A stretch of DNA of 64,000 nucleotides, from positions 62,001-126,000 of the forward strand of contig NZ_FODR01000012.1 in the NCBI RefSeq assembly GCF_900110415.1, read 5' to 3'. Shown here in pieces: positions 8,796-17,525 of this stretch (within the stretch, counting starts at the first letter, position 1; the number at the start of each line of letters is the position of its first letter). The notes below the pieces were generated by a model, which saw only the letters and a list, made by a program, of their open reading frames with translations, ran no database searches and was not told the origin of the DNA. Position numbers and translations under genes: made by a program. The DNA is from Mucilaginibacter sp. OK283 (GTDB lineage: Bacteria; Bacteroidota; Bacteroidia; Sphingobacteriales; Sphingobacteriaceae).

Positions 8796-11738
8796 TTATT
8801 GCGGACCGCCCGGACCGCCGCCGCCAGGACCGCCACCGCCTGGCCCACCGCCATCGCCGCGGCCACCACGTTCGCCGCGCGGCCTGTCGCCCCTGATGTC
8901 CTGGGTTGGCGCTTTACCCGCAAATTTTTGCAGGCGCAGTGTAAAGGTAAGCAGGTAATAACGCGCAAGCCTGTTTACGTTTGATACGGTAGTTGAACTG
9001 GCTGTTGTGGTTGATGAATAACCGGTGTTTTGATTAAATAAATCGAAAGCCGATAGCCGCAGGGTAGCTACCTTGTTTTTTAAGAACCGGCGTTCCACAT
9101 ACATATTTAAAATATTAGGGTTAGTTACTTTAATGATTGAAGCATAACCGTAATTGGTTGCCTTGGTATAATCGTAGCTAAATACCCAATCGCCAAAATA
9201 GTTTTTCCCGTTAAGGCCAATGTTCCAGGTTCTGATATTGGTTAAACCATCGTTAATATCATTCTTTACCGAGTTGGTTGTCCTGTTGATGGCATAGTTG
9301 GTTAAAATTTGCGCATCGATGATATTTGGCAAATCTACCCTGAACCGTATTTCGGGAGTAAAAACCAGGTTTTTAGCTGTGTTTTTTTGTTGCGCAGAAG
9401 CTATCTGATCAGGCGTGGCCGCCAGCGGGTCAAGGTCGGTCAGGCTGGTTAAGTAGCCTACGTTATTATTATATTGGGCGGTACCATTAAGCGTAACTGA
9501 ATATTTGCGCTCGGCCCATGGTTTGGAGTAAGTAACCCGGCCGGTAAAATTATAAAAGCCATCGGCATTCAGGTATTGGGTAAATATCCTGTTTGAGGTG
9601 TTTGATGTAATGGTATTAGTTACAACCTGGTTAGATATGTTTTGGTAAGTAAAGTTGGCAAAAAACACATTACCCGTTGTAAAGCTAAAGTTGTTATACC
9701 TGATAGATATATTGTTGGTAAACGCAGGTTTCAGGTATGGGTTACCCTGAACCGGGTATAGCGCATTTGAAAAATCGATAACTGGCTGCAACTGCGTAAA
9801 GCTTGGTGCCGCGTTTGAGCCGTTATAGTTAACCGCGAATGTTTTGCTGCGCGAAAAATTATAAATATAGCGGGCAGTAGGTATAATATTAAAGGTGTTT
9901 TTATGCGTATCCGGGATGTTATCGTTTGATACGGAGTGGCCATCTAACGTTGAGGGCTGCACGGCTAAGCCTAAAGTATAGTTATACTTTTTCTCGATGA
10001 ACCGATAGTTTAAGCCAACCTTATTGGTGGTAAACGTATAATCAAATTTGTTCGACAGCAAATCGTACACATTCCACGTTTGGGCGTTGCTTAGCGTGTC
10101 AGTTTCCTTATTATTTACCGTTGCCGAATGGTTTAAGGCGTAATTAAGCTCTAAATATGAACGTGCGCCCAATGGCTCAAGGTACGATAGGTTTACGCCA
10201 ACGCTATTGGTACGGCTATACGTATTAATAATCTGGTTTTCGGGAGCGGTTTGCTGTGTACCCGGAACAAAATTATAAATAGGGTTTTGATATGATGTGG
10301 TTGGCGCCGAGCTTGCCGATGCAAAAATACTCAGGTTACGGCGGTGCGGAAATCTATGGTTATACAATGCTGTAATACCGTAATTAGGCGATTGCGAATC
10401 GCCATTGGTAGTAGAAGTGTATGCCGAAGCAAGGGTTCCTTTCCTGGTAAGGTTTACACTATCCGATTCATTGGTATTGGTGCTGCCGTATGAAAAAGAT
10501 GGCACCACCTTTAAGTAATTAACAGTATCCGGCTTATACTCCATGTTCCAGTTAAACCGGTGATTTATATTCTGATCTTTTTCGAGGCTTAGCTGGTGCT
10601 GCTCGCTTGGGTTGGCTGCCGAGGTGTTTTGCTGAAAAATATTGTTATTGGTGCTTGTGGTATTATCTGCAAAGCTATAACTACCATATACAGCAAGATT
10701 TTTGCCCCACTGATCGCGAAAGTTTACGCCTATTGATTTTGCATCGGTTAAGCCATTTTGAGCGGTAATAAGGCTTCCGCCGCCACCACCGCCACGGCCC
10801 GCGTTGCCACGGCCGCCACCGCCGCCAAAACCACCACCGCCGCCGCCACCTGTAGTGCCGAACGAAAAGGTGTTAACATTGGTGTTATTGATACTTCCCT
10901 GCACCGCAATTTGCTGATCGCCGTGGAAATTGAAAATATTTAATGATCCTATGTAGCGGTTTTTATTGGGTACCCCCTGGTCTTGTGGCAAGGCATCGCG
11001 ACCATCGCCTGCAGTAGCCTGGGCTGTATAGCCATAGTTTTTATCTTTCCTAATGGTAATGTTCATTACTTTGGTAGGGTCGCCGGTTTTAATACCTGTA
11101 AGATTGGCCTGATCGCCGTAATCATCAATCATCTGTATGTTCTCGATGATATCAGCAGGCAGGTTTTTGGTAGCGCTCTGCACATCGCCGCCCATATAAT
11201 CCTTGCCGTTTATCCGCACTTTGGTAACCTGCTTGCCCTGCGTGGTAATATTGCCGTTTACATCCACATCCACACCAGGAAGCTTTTTTATCAAATCTTC
11301 GGTGGGCGCGTTCGCGCGTACTTTGTAAGCAGCAGCGTTGTATATTACCGTATCCTCTTTAAGGGTAATGGGGTTGGCGGCTCCTACAATGTTTACCTGG
11401 CCAAGCAAATTTGTTTCGGCCTTTAATAATATCAAACCTAAATCTACCGGCTTGGTATTATCCTCCAATGCAAAGTGTTTTTTTATGGCTGTAAACCCAA
11501 TTGACGATATCGTAAGCGTTATTTTACTGCCTTTAACGCCAGGGAACCTGAATTTACCATTAGCATCGGCAACGGTTAATGAACTATCGCCGGCATCGTT
11601 AACCAGTTTTACACTACTACCGGGTAAGCTAAGTTTGGCGGTATCTGCAATGGTACCACTGATATCGCGTGCAGTTTGGGCATATGTGCCAAAGGCGCTT
11701 AACAAAAAAATACTTAAAATTAAAATTAGGGGTTTCAT
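8796..11738 (-). CDS. Outer-membrane beta-barrel protein, TonB-receptor-like, with carboxypeptidase-regulatory domain
   Basis: A 980-residue protein starting at the ATG at 11738, which opens a signal peptide (MKPLILILSIFLLSAFGTYAQ). Residues about 25-105 form a carboxypeptidase-regulatory-like beta sandwich (ISGTIADTAKLSLPGSSVKL..), then a plug-like region (EDLIKKLPGVDVDVNGNITTQGKQVTKVRINGKDY) and a long barrel typical of the OMP_b-brl_3 family. No SusD partner is adjacent, so this is not a SusC of a glycan locus. Odd features are a glycine tract with two runs of five to seven Gly at about 297-321, in what should be a plug-to-barrel or loop region, and a C-terminal tail of RGERGG and GGGGP units at the very end. 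Such tails occur in related Bacteroidota proteins; their role is unknown. Transport substrate is not predictable. Confidence 0.88.
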   Translation of the reverse strand: MKPLILILSIFLLSAFGTYAQTARDISGTIADTAKLSLPGSSVKLVNDAGDSSLTVADANGKFRFPGVKGSKITLTISSIGFTAIKKHFALEDNTKPVDLGLILLKAETNLLGQVNIVGAANPITLKEDTVIYNAAAYKVRANAPTEDLIKKLPGVDVDVNGNITTQGKQVTKVRINGKDYMGGDVQSATKNLPADIIENIQMIDDYGDQANLTGIKTGDPTKVMNITIRKDKNYGYTAQATAGDGRDALPQDQGVPNKNRYIGSLNIFNFHGDQQIAVQGSINNTNVNTFSFGTTGGGGGGGFGGGGGRGNAGRGGGGGGSLITAQNGLTDAKSIGVNFRDQWGKNLAVYGSYSFADNTTSTNNNIFQQNTSAANPSEQHQLSLEKDQNINHRFNWNMEYKPDTVNYLKVVPSFSYGSTNTNESDSVNLTRKGTLASAYTSTTNGDSQSPNYGITALYNHRFPHRRNLSIFASASSAPTTSYQNPIYNFVPGTQQTAPENQIINTYSRTNSVGVNLSYLEPLGARSYLELNYALNHSATVNNKETDTLSNAQTWNVYDLLSNKFDYTFTTNKVGLNYRFIEKKYNYTLGLAVQPSTLDGHSVSNDNIPDTHKNTFNIIPTARYIYNFSRSKTFAVNYNGSNAAPSFTQLQPVIDFSNALYPVQGNPYLKPAFTNNISIRYNNFSFTTGNVFFANFTYQNISNQVVTNTITSNTSNRIFTQYLNADGFYNFTGRVTYSKPWAERKYSVTLNGTAQYNNNVGYLTSLTDLDPLAATPDQIASAQQKNTAKNLVFTPEIRFRVDLPNIIDAQILTNYAINRTTNSVKNDINDGLTNIRTWNIGLNGKNYFGDWVFSYDYTKATNYGYASIIKVTNPNILNMYVERRFLKNKVATLRLSAFDLFNQNTGYSSTTTASSTTVSNVNRLARYYLLTFTLRLQKFAGKAPTQDIRGDRPRGERGGRGDGGGPGGGGPGGGGPGGPQ

Positions 11739-11901
11739 GATATATGCTGAGCTACAAGTGTATTTATTTGTGTTAAAGACACAGTTAAAGTGCAAATGTT
11801 CAACATATAAAGGGCATATTAAATAATAAACATATAATTGTTACACATTCGGCTATTAAAGGCCTATCAATCATATTATTGTTACATATATGAGCAAAAA
11901 A

Positions 11902-11922
11902 AAGCCCGGCATTGCCGGGCTT
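11902..11922 (-). terminator. Intrinsic terminator of the collagen-like gene
   Basis: On the minus strand AAGCCCGGC, a 3-nt loop and GCCGGGCTT are followed by a run of T (plus-strand A run at 11896-11903). Textbook rho-independent terminator 32 bp after the collagen-like gene. Confidence 0.85.
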
Positions 11923-11953
11923 GGGTGTTATTATAAGATCAGTCAGTTTTAAA

Positions 11954-12859
11954 TTAATTCAAGTGCAATGCCGATGCAACTTCGTTATAGTTTTTAAAGT
12001 TGAGGCCGGGGTGGGTAACCTGTAAAGTAGTTACACTGCCGCCAGGAATCACCACAACTTTAAAATCATAGCCGGGCGAGTTGAAATTAGCTATTACATT
12101 TACAAAGCCTAAGCCCACATCCGATTGGTATATGGCATTGGTAATCCTGATGAAAGGTAAAGCGTAAAAGCTTGATGTACCAGTTACCCTTAAATACACT
12201 AAAACAAGCCCGCTATTAACAATTTCCTGAGTAATTGCCGGTACATTAAGCCTGGTTGCCGCAGCCGAACTCACATTTTGATTGGTTATTATATAACTTT
12301 TGATGTTAGTAGTTCCATCAGCTCCTGCCGGCCCTTGTGGTCCTGCCGGTCCTTGTGGGCCGGTAGCACCAGTTGCACCCGTAGCACCGGTTGCTCCTGT
12401 AGCGCCTGTAGCGCCGGTTGCACCAGTTGGTCCTGCAGGACCTCTTGGCCCAACTGCACCTGTAGCGCCGGTTGCACCTGTAGCTCCCGTAGCTCCGGTT
12501 GCCCCCGTAGCGCCGGTTGCTCCCGTAGCACCAATTGGACCTGCCGGTCCTTGTGGCCCAATAGGGCCAGTAGCTCCGGTTGCCCCGGTAGCACCTGTGG
12601 CCCCTGCCGGCCCTTGCGGGCCAATAGGGCCGGTAGCACCTGTGGCTCCCGTAGCTCCGGTTGCTCCTGTTGGGCCAGGTATACCCGTTGTTGCGCCTTG
12701 CGGCCCCTGCGGCCCTGTTGCACCTGTATCTCCTTTTGGCCCCTGTGCCCCATCAGCACCTGTAGCCCCGGTTGGGCCGGGTGTTTTATCCCTTTTGCAT
12801 GAATTTATGCTAATCATGCAAAGCAATAAAACGGGTAGTAAAAGTCGTAGTTTTCCCAT
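11954..12859 (-). CDS. Collagen-like triple-helix repeat lipoprotein
   Basis: A 301-residue protein. The N terminus is a lipoprotein signal ending at Cys21 (SINSCKRDK), so it is probably anchored to the outer membrane. Residues 28-182 are almost unbroken Gly-X-Y triplets, mostly GAT with GPQ/GPA/GPI blocks, as in bacterial collagen-like fibres. The last 115 residues (from TNIKSYIITNQNV) form a non-collagen beta-rich domain ending in NYNEVASALHLN, likely the trimerisation or adhesive head. The underlying DNA is a 9-bp-based tandem repeat, so copy number may vary between strains. A perfect intrinsic terminator follows. Role is probably a surface stalk or adhesin; this is inferred from architecture only. 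Confidence 0.9.
   Translation of the reverse strand: MGKLRLLLPVLLLCMISINSCKRDKTPGPTGATGADGAQGPKGDTGATGPQGPQGATTGIPGPTGATGATGATGATGPIGPQGPAGATGATGATGATGPIGPQGPAGPIGATGATGATGATGATGATGATGATGAVGPRGPAGPTGATGATGATGATGATGATGATGPQGPAGPQGPAGADGTTNIKSYIITNQNVSSAAATRLNVPAITQEIVNSGLVLVYLRVTGTSSFYALPFIRITNAIYQSDVGLGFVNVIANFNSPGYDFKVVVIPGGSVTTLQVTHPGLNFKNYNEVASALHLN
12314..12778. repeat. Coding tandem repeat (Gly-X-Y triplets)
   Basis: The stretch encodes about 155 residues of Gly-X-Y and is made of degenerate 9-bp units (GTAGCACCG/GTTGCTCCT type on the plus strand). The same periodicity keeps long frames open in other frames and on the opposite strand; these are not genes. Slippage could change length in frame. 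Confidence 0.8.
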
Positions 12860-12902
12860 AACAAATATTTTTAGTAGTATATAGTATGCTTTAGTACGGA
12901 TG

Positions 12903-13000
12903 TGTGGATAATTAGTTACACGAAACAGCGGCAGAAAACGTTATTTTTATTATTAATTAAAATTTTAGCCGTGATGATTATCCACAGATGATTATCCACA
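12903..13000. promoter_or_regulatory. Cluster of three perfect DnaA-box sequences next to an AT-rich stretch
   Basis: TGTGGATAA at 12903-12911 (reverse), TTATCCACA at 12978-12986 and again at 12992-13000 are exact matches to the consensus DnaA box. The two direct copies are spaced 14 bp start to start. Between the first and second box is a very AT-rich run (about 12940-12966). A fourth exact copy at 13497-13505 lies inside the end of the metalloprotease gene. Such density is expected at a replication origin or a DnaA-titrating or DnaA-regulated site. No dnaA or dnaN gene is in the window, and genes do not switch strand cleanly here, so the role is open. Confidence 0.5.
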
Positions 13001-13078
13001 TAGTTATTAAACAAATGTCTAAAAGACGGTGTAACAAAACGTCAAATGATTTCGTTATACTTAAAAAACATTTAACCT

Positions 13079-13351
13079 ATGAACAAGATCAGCAATAATT
13101 TACACGCAAAGGTCCATAATTGGATGGATGCGATCGGCTTCAGACTCAATGCCTCGCAAACCAATGGTAAAAATAATGTTACAATCAATCATTATTTTTT
13201 TGAAACTTTCAATTTTTTTGAGAAAGCCAGGAGAAATCATCCAGAAAGCACCCAATTTCTTTGCTTTGATGCCTACGGCGAAAAAATAAATGTAAAATCG
13301 CTGCTCGATATACAGGTTGCATTTTTTGAAAACATAAGTCAGCTTAAATAA
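13079..13351 (+). CDS. Hypothetical small protein
   Basis: A 90-residue frame beginning MNKISNNLHAKVHNWMDAIGF, soluble and rich in Asn and Phe, with no motif I recognise. It follows the DnaA-box cluster and is followed by a strong bidirectional terminator at 13427-13464, which supports transcription across it. A frame on the opposite strand (13100-13408) overlaps it; I prefer the plus strand because its composition is more protein-like and it is followed directly by the terminator. Confidence is limited. Confidence 0.45.
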   Translation: MNKISNNLHAKVHNWMDAIGFRLNASQTNGKNNVTINHYFFETFNFFEKARRNHPESTQFLCFDAYGEKINVKSLLDIQVAFFENISQLK

Positions 13352-13426
13352 CGCCTGTTTTATTGCTGCTAATTGTTCAATAGTAAAAGAATTTTTCCCA
13401 GGCATCAATGCATGCCAAAATCATAA

Positions 13427-13464
13427 AAAAAGCCTGCTTAAGTAAATTATTAAGCAGGCTTTTT
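13427..13464. terminator. Strong bidirectional terminator
   Basis: Fourteen-base arms AAAAAGCCTGCTTA (13427-13440) and TAAGCAGGCTTTTT (13451-13464) pair perfectly around a 10-nt loop, giving U-runs on both strands. It separates the small plus-strand gene from the convergent metalloprotease gene. Confidence 0.88.
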
Positions 13465-13492
13465 ATTCGGCTATCTTTACCTAAAAGACAAA

Positions 13493-16135
13493 TTAGTTAT
13501 CCACATTTGTTTTTGGCCAGCAATTAAGGTACCCTTTGCCTGTATATTCTTTCAATATTTCTTCGCCATTGATGCCACGTATCACACCAGCACCGGGTAT
13601 GTTTACTATTGGCCTTGTTGGGTTTAACGCTTCTTTTATGCGCAGCTTTAAATCAGCATAATGTGCAGCAGTTAATGCATCGCCTCCTTTTGGTAGGCTG
13701 GCATCAATTTTCTTTAATTCGGCACGTACCATAGGCCTGATATCCGATAAAGCCATATTGATTGGTGTTAACCCAAATGAGGCTAATACCTGCGGCGGGA
13801 AGCCCGGGAAGCCCCTGAAATCATCAGTCAATAAACTCCTTAGGTTTTCCACGTATCCGCGCTGCAGGTTGCGTTTAAATGCATCTGGCTTGCCGGTTGC
13901 AAAAATGCCTGGGCGCAGGTCATCCAGCAAATTGGCTACGGTATAAGCGGCGGTGCCGTTTTTGGCTTCATTATCATACATACGGGCCAGCCTTGATTGG
14001 CTTAGTACATTGCCAAGCACAGCTACCTGCATCCCTTTAATGCGGTTGTACATTACGCCATTATCAAACTTGCCCAGCTCGGCTTTATCAATAAGCCAAT
14101 AAGGGGTGGTAAATATTTGTTTATTTAAAAAAACCACCGCATCATGTTGCAAGGCTTTACCTATAAAATCATAAACCGGGCCTTTTTGATCATACGTTTT
14201 AAAGTTTTCGTTCATACCGCCAATGTTAGTGGTTACATGACCCATATAACGGGAATACTGACCCAAAACCTCGTTGTAGAGCTCGCTTACATCACTATAG
14301 TCTTCATTTTTTTGATAGGTCCATTTTTCAAGGTTTGGTAAAATGCGTTTCAGGTTGGCAATGCCATACGTACTCGCCTTCATCGCATTATCGCCCAAAT
14401 CTTCATTTTGCAGGCGCGGATCAATTGATGTGCCCTGGCGGCCAAAATAGTACAAGGGGTTACCTGCTTTTTTGTTTGTCCAATCGGCCAGAATATCTTT
14501 CTCCTCATCGGCAGTTTTATTGCCGGGGAACCAGCTATAACCCCATTTTACAGCCCAAAGGTCGTACTCGCCAATTTGCGGGTAAAGGTGCGTTACATTA
14601 TCGCCAGGTTGGGCGATATAGTTAAAACGGGCATAATCCATAATTGATGGCGCGGTACCATGCTTATCCGTAAACGATTTTGAGCGTAACGAATCAACCG
14701 CATAAGCATAGCTTGAACCAAAATTGTGCGGCAAACCCAGGGTATGGCCAATTTCATGCGATGATACAAAACGAATCAGCTCGCCCATTTGCTCATCGGT
14801 AAACTGGGCTTTGCGTGCGGCAGGATTAACAGCTGCAGTTTGTATCAGGTACCAATCGCGCAGCAGATTCATTACATTATGGTACCAGCCAACATGGCTT
14901 TCTAATATTTCGCCGCTTCGTGGGTCGGATACGTGCGGGCCGTAAGCATTTTCGACATCAGACGCAAAGTAGCGGATAACACTATAGCGGGCATCTTCGG
15001 TACTAAATTCAGGATCCTGCTTTTTTGTTGGCGCTTCTTTCCCTACAATGGCATTTTTAAAGCCCGCGGCTTCGAACGCCTTATTCCAGTCGTTTATACC
15101 GGCAATTAAGTATGGCACCCATTTTTTTGGTGTGGCAGGGTCAATGTAGTAAATAATTTGCTTTTTAGGTTCAACCAGTTGTCCTTTGGCATAAGCTGCC
15201 GGGTCTTTTGGTTCCAGTTTCCAGCGGTGTATATAGGCTGTAACCTCCGATTTTTGCTTATCGGTACCATAATCAGTTTGGCGCTGGCCAAAAAAACCGA
15301 CCCTTGCATCGCTGATGCGTGGTTTCATTGGTGTTTTTGGCAATAATACCATTGAGGTATTTAATTCGAACGTTACCGCACCGTTTGAGTTATCCGTCGG
15401 CGACTCGCCAGAACGGTAGGTTTTTAATGTACGGGCCTCCAGGTTAATGGGGAAGCTTTTAATGGTATCGATGTACGACCGTGCGCCATCAACACCCGAA
15501 ATTTTATAGGCTTTTTTTACATCATCAGATAAACCTATCGCGGCAATATCGCCGTTGTAAAAATCTGTTACATCAATTAAAACACCGGTAGTATCTTTAT
15601 TAAAAGCCTTGATATCAAAAGAAGCCAAAACGGCATCAAGATTTGAGTTTTTAACCGATTGATACATATCAGATGTACTATCGGCCCTTACACTATAACT
15701 GGGTACACGAATAAAAACCTGTTTGTCATGGCGCTCCCATTTCCAAACCTGCTCGTTAAGCTGTTCGCCGCCGTATTGCTGACCAAATGTTCTTAAACCG
15801 GCCGGAGTTTTCACATAGCGGGTTACAACAAGCATTTCGCGGCTTAGCAATGAATCTGGAATTTCACAGTAATACTTGCCATCAACCTTATAGGTATTAA
15901 ACAATCCGCTATCAGCTTTCATTTTACCCGTAATCAGGTCGCTGAATTTCTTGATGCCCTCTTTTTTAGGGGCGCCAACGGTAGCGGTAGCAGTTGTACC
16001 ACCGGGGCCAGCTGTTGTTTTAAGGGTTAAAGTTTGATTTGCCGTTTGCTTTTTTGTGGCGCAGGAGGCAGCCAAAACGGTTAAAATTAACGCAGTGCCG
16101 CGCATAAACTGGCCTGCCACAGGGTTTTTCTTCAT
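13493..16135 (-). CDS. Secreted zinc-dependent metalloprotease (DUF5117/DUF4953 type)
   Basis: An 880-residue protein with an N-terminal hydrophobic segment and Cys (LTVLAASCATKK) that fits a lipoprotein signal. The middle holds the extended zinc motif HEIGHTLGLPHNFGSS around residues 459-474: HExxHxxGxxH gives the three zinc histidines and the catalytic Glu, as in metzincin-like peptidases. The order of an N-terminal DUF5118-like segment, a DUF5117-like domain and a C-terminal DUF4953-like domain holding the motif matches a large Bacteroidota family of uncharacterised proteases (domain names from memory). It sits in a run of minus-strand envelope genes and is followed by a strong terminator. 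Substrate unknown; a secreted or surface protease is likely. Confidence 0.88.
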   Translation of the reverse strand: MKKNPVAGQFMRGTALILTVLAASCATKKQTANQTLTLKTTAGPGGTTATATVGAPKKEGIKKFSDLITGKMKADSGLFNTYKVDGKYYCEIPDSLLSREMLVVTRYVKTPAGLRTFGQQYGGEQLNEQVWKWERHDKQVFIRVPSYSVRADSTSDMYQSVKNSNLDAVLASFDIKAFNKDTTGVLIDVTDFYNGDIAAIGLSDDVKKAYKISGVDGARSYIDTIKSFPINLEARTLKTYRSGESPTDNSNGAVTFELNTSMVLLPKTPMKPRISDARVGFFGQRQTDYGTDKQKSEVTAYIHRWKLEPKDPAAYAKGQLVEPKKQIIYYIDPATPKKWVPYLIAGINDWNKAFEAAGFKNAIVGKEAPTKKQDPEFSTEDARYSVIRYFASDVENAYGPHVSDPRSGEILESHVGWYHNVMNLLRDWYLIQTAAVNPAARKAQFTDEQMGELIRFVSSHEIGHTLGLPHNFGSSYAYAVDSLRSKSFTDKHGTAPSIMDYARFNYIAQPGDNVTHLYPQIGEYDLWAVKWGYSWFPGNKTADEEKDILADWTNKKAGNPLYYFGRQGTSIDPRLQNEDLGDNAMKASTYGIANLKRILPNLEKWTYQKNEDYSDVSELYNEVLGQYSRYMGHVTTNIGGMNENFKTYDQKGPVYDFIGKALQHDAVVFLNKQIFTTPYWLIDKAELGKFDNGVMYNRIKGMQVAVLGNVLSQSRLARMYDNEAKNGTAAYTVANLLDDLRPGIFATGKPDAFKRNLQRGYVENLRSLLTDDFRGFPGFPPQVLASFGLTPINMALSDIRPMVRAELKKIDASLPKGGDALTAAHYADLKLRIKEALNPTRPIVNIPGAGVIRGINGEEILKEYTGKGYLNCWPKTNVDN

Positions 16136-16218
16136 TAATTAGTCTACTTAAAACGTAAACTTATGCAAAGTTTACCGTTTTTTATAAAACAGGGGCTTAA
16201 TTAAATAAAAAGAGGCAA

Positions 16219-17466
16219 TCAAATTCTGCGTTTTAAGGTAAGCACTACCTTATCCAGCCTTTTATCATGAAAAACATCCAACAAAAGGCTCCTGTCATTT
16301 CTCGAGCGGAATAATTCGTCAATTTCTTCAAGGCTCATTTTCGAAACCGGCTTAAAGTTAATGGCAACTATCTCGTCATCCCGCTCCAGTCCTATTTCGT
16401 CGCCGGCCGAGCCGGGCTCCACGCGGTTAATAATTACCCTATCCAAATTAGCGCCCGCGGCATAGTATTCAATGCCGCTCATATCATGTTCAAAGGGCTG
16501 TTTAAAATTGGCATTGGGTTTCAGATACATAGAATTACCTGTATAATCGAAGATAACCGAGAACCGCTTAAGCACACCAATGCCCAGGTTACCATCCCTG
16601 GGTACCGAAAGCCGGGTTTGGTTATTGCCGTCGTCGGGAAAGGATGATATAATGCCTTTAATTTTAAACTTGCCTATCTCGAGCGACTCCAAACGGGCAA
16701 TGAACCCATTAATAGGCCCGTTTAAACCAATCCCGAGGTTGGCCGACGCGATAAATTTTTGTGGCAACCCGTATAATGGTATAATCTTTTCAAGCGATAT
16801 CGGGTGCCCGGCTCCAAGATCAATAATTAGTTTGCTTTTTACAACACGCCCCCCCTGCAACACCACATTACTTACTACATAAGGCTTTCTATCTTCAATA
16901 GTTATGGGTATCTGCGTACCCTTCCTGAAAACTTTAAGGTCTTTTGGCCGCGTAACAGTAACTGTGCTATCCTGAAAATCTATTTTAACGGCAAGGTTGT
17001 TGAAAAACTCGTATCCTATAAGCCCGTGTATAGGCATGCCTGCATAACCCGATAAGCTGAAAAGATCTTTTTTTAATATAGCCGCCGCCACATCGTAACT
17101 TACCAGGCCCGGAATATCTATTTTTAAGGCCGAAGTTACATACGCTTCGGCATCGGCACCTTCGCCAAGTCCGGGTATCTTTAAGGTGCGTTTATTAGGT
17201 ATGCTGATAGAATCGGCTAACTTAGGGTCGGTTATAATCATAAGGCCAACGCCGGTGTCTAAAATAAAATTAAACGGCCCCCTGTTGTTGATGCTTAATT
17301 TAATAACCATAAGGTTACGCACCAGCCTAAAAGGTATGGTTACTTTTTTTTTGCGGGCATCTAAATCAAAGTACTGTGCACGGGCTGTTGTGAAACAAAA
17401 TGCCAGCAGGCACAAGAGCCACAACGACCGGAAATGCTTTAGTTTATGAAATAGCTTAAGTAACAA
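16219..17466 (-). CDS. Secreted retropepsin-like aspartyl protease with PDZ domain
   Basis: A 415-residue protein with a signal peptide (LWLLCLLAFCFTTARAQ). Two aspartyl protease half-sites are visible: FILDTGVG with Asp70, and LIIDLGAGHPISL near residue 218, where the usual DTG/DSG is DLG. The C-terminal 100 residues form a PDZ domain (RVIINRVEPGSAGDEIGLERDDEIVAIN), which binds peptide C termini. This protease-PDZ layout is common in Bacteroidota. It lies 83 bp downstream of the metalloprotease start, on the same strand; the two may be transcribed together, with this gene first. The altered second motif may affect activity, though DLG occurs in related proteins. Confidence 0.87.
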   Translation of the reverse strand: MLLKLFHKLKHFRSLWLLCLLAFCFTTARAQYFDLDARKKKVTIPFRLVRNLMVIKLSINNRGPFNFILDTGVGLMIITDPKLADSISIPNKRTLKIPGLGEGADAEAYVTSALKIDIPGLVSYDVAAAILKKDLFSLSGYAGMPIHGLIGYEFFNNLAVKIDFQDSTVTVTRPKDLKVFRKGTQIPITIEDRKPYVVSNVVLQGGRVVKSKLIIDLGAGHPISLEKIIPLYGLPQKFIASANLGIGLNGPINGFIARLESLEIGKFKIKGIISSFPDDGNNQTRLSVPRDGNLGIGVLKRFSVIFDYTGNSMYLKPNANFKQPFEHDMSGIEYYAAGANLDRVIINRVEPGSAGDEIGLERDDEIVAINFKPVSKMSLEEIDELFRSRNDRSLLLDVFHDKRLDKVVLTLKRRI

Positions 17467-17525
17467 TTTGGTATAATTGGTAATATTAAATTTACAACAT
17501 TAATTGGTTAAATAAATAAATATTT

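Noticed and set aside
8738..8968. Second frame at the end of the outer-membrane gene
   Set aside because: Shadow of the glycine-rich coding DNA in another frame.
12278..12884. Long overlapping frames opposite and out of frame with the collagen-like gene (APVAPV and CSAGC type proteins)
   Set aside because: Produced by the 9-bp periodicity of the repeat DNA; low-complexity translation, no start context or terminator for them.
13100..13408. Minus-strand 102-codon frame over the small plus-strand gene
   Set aside because: It has no recognisable similarity, runs into the strong terminator hairpin region from the wrong side and its composition is weaker than the plus-strand frame; both remain uncertain.
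13497..13505. Fourth TTATCCACA as part of an origin
   Set aside because: It is inside the last codons of the metalloprotease gene and 500 bp from the cluster; counted only as context.
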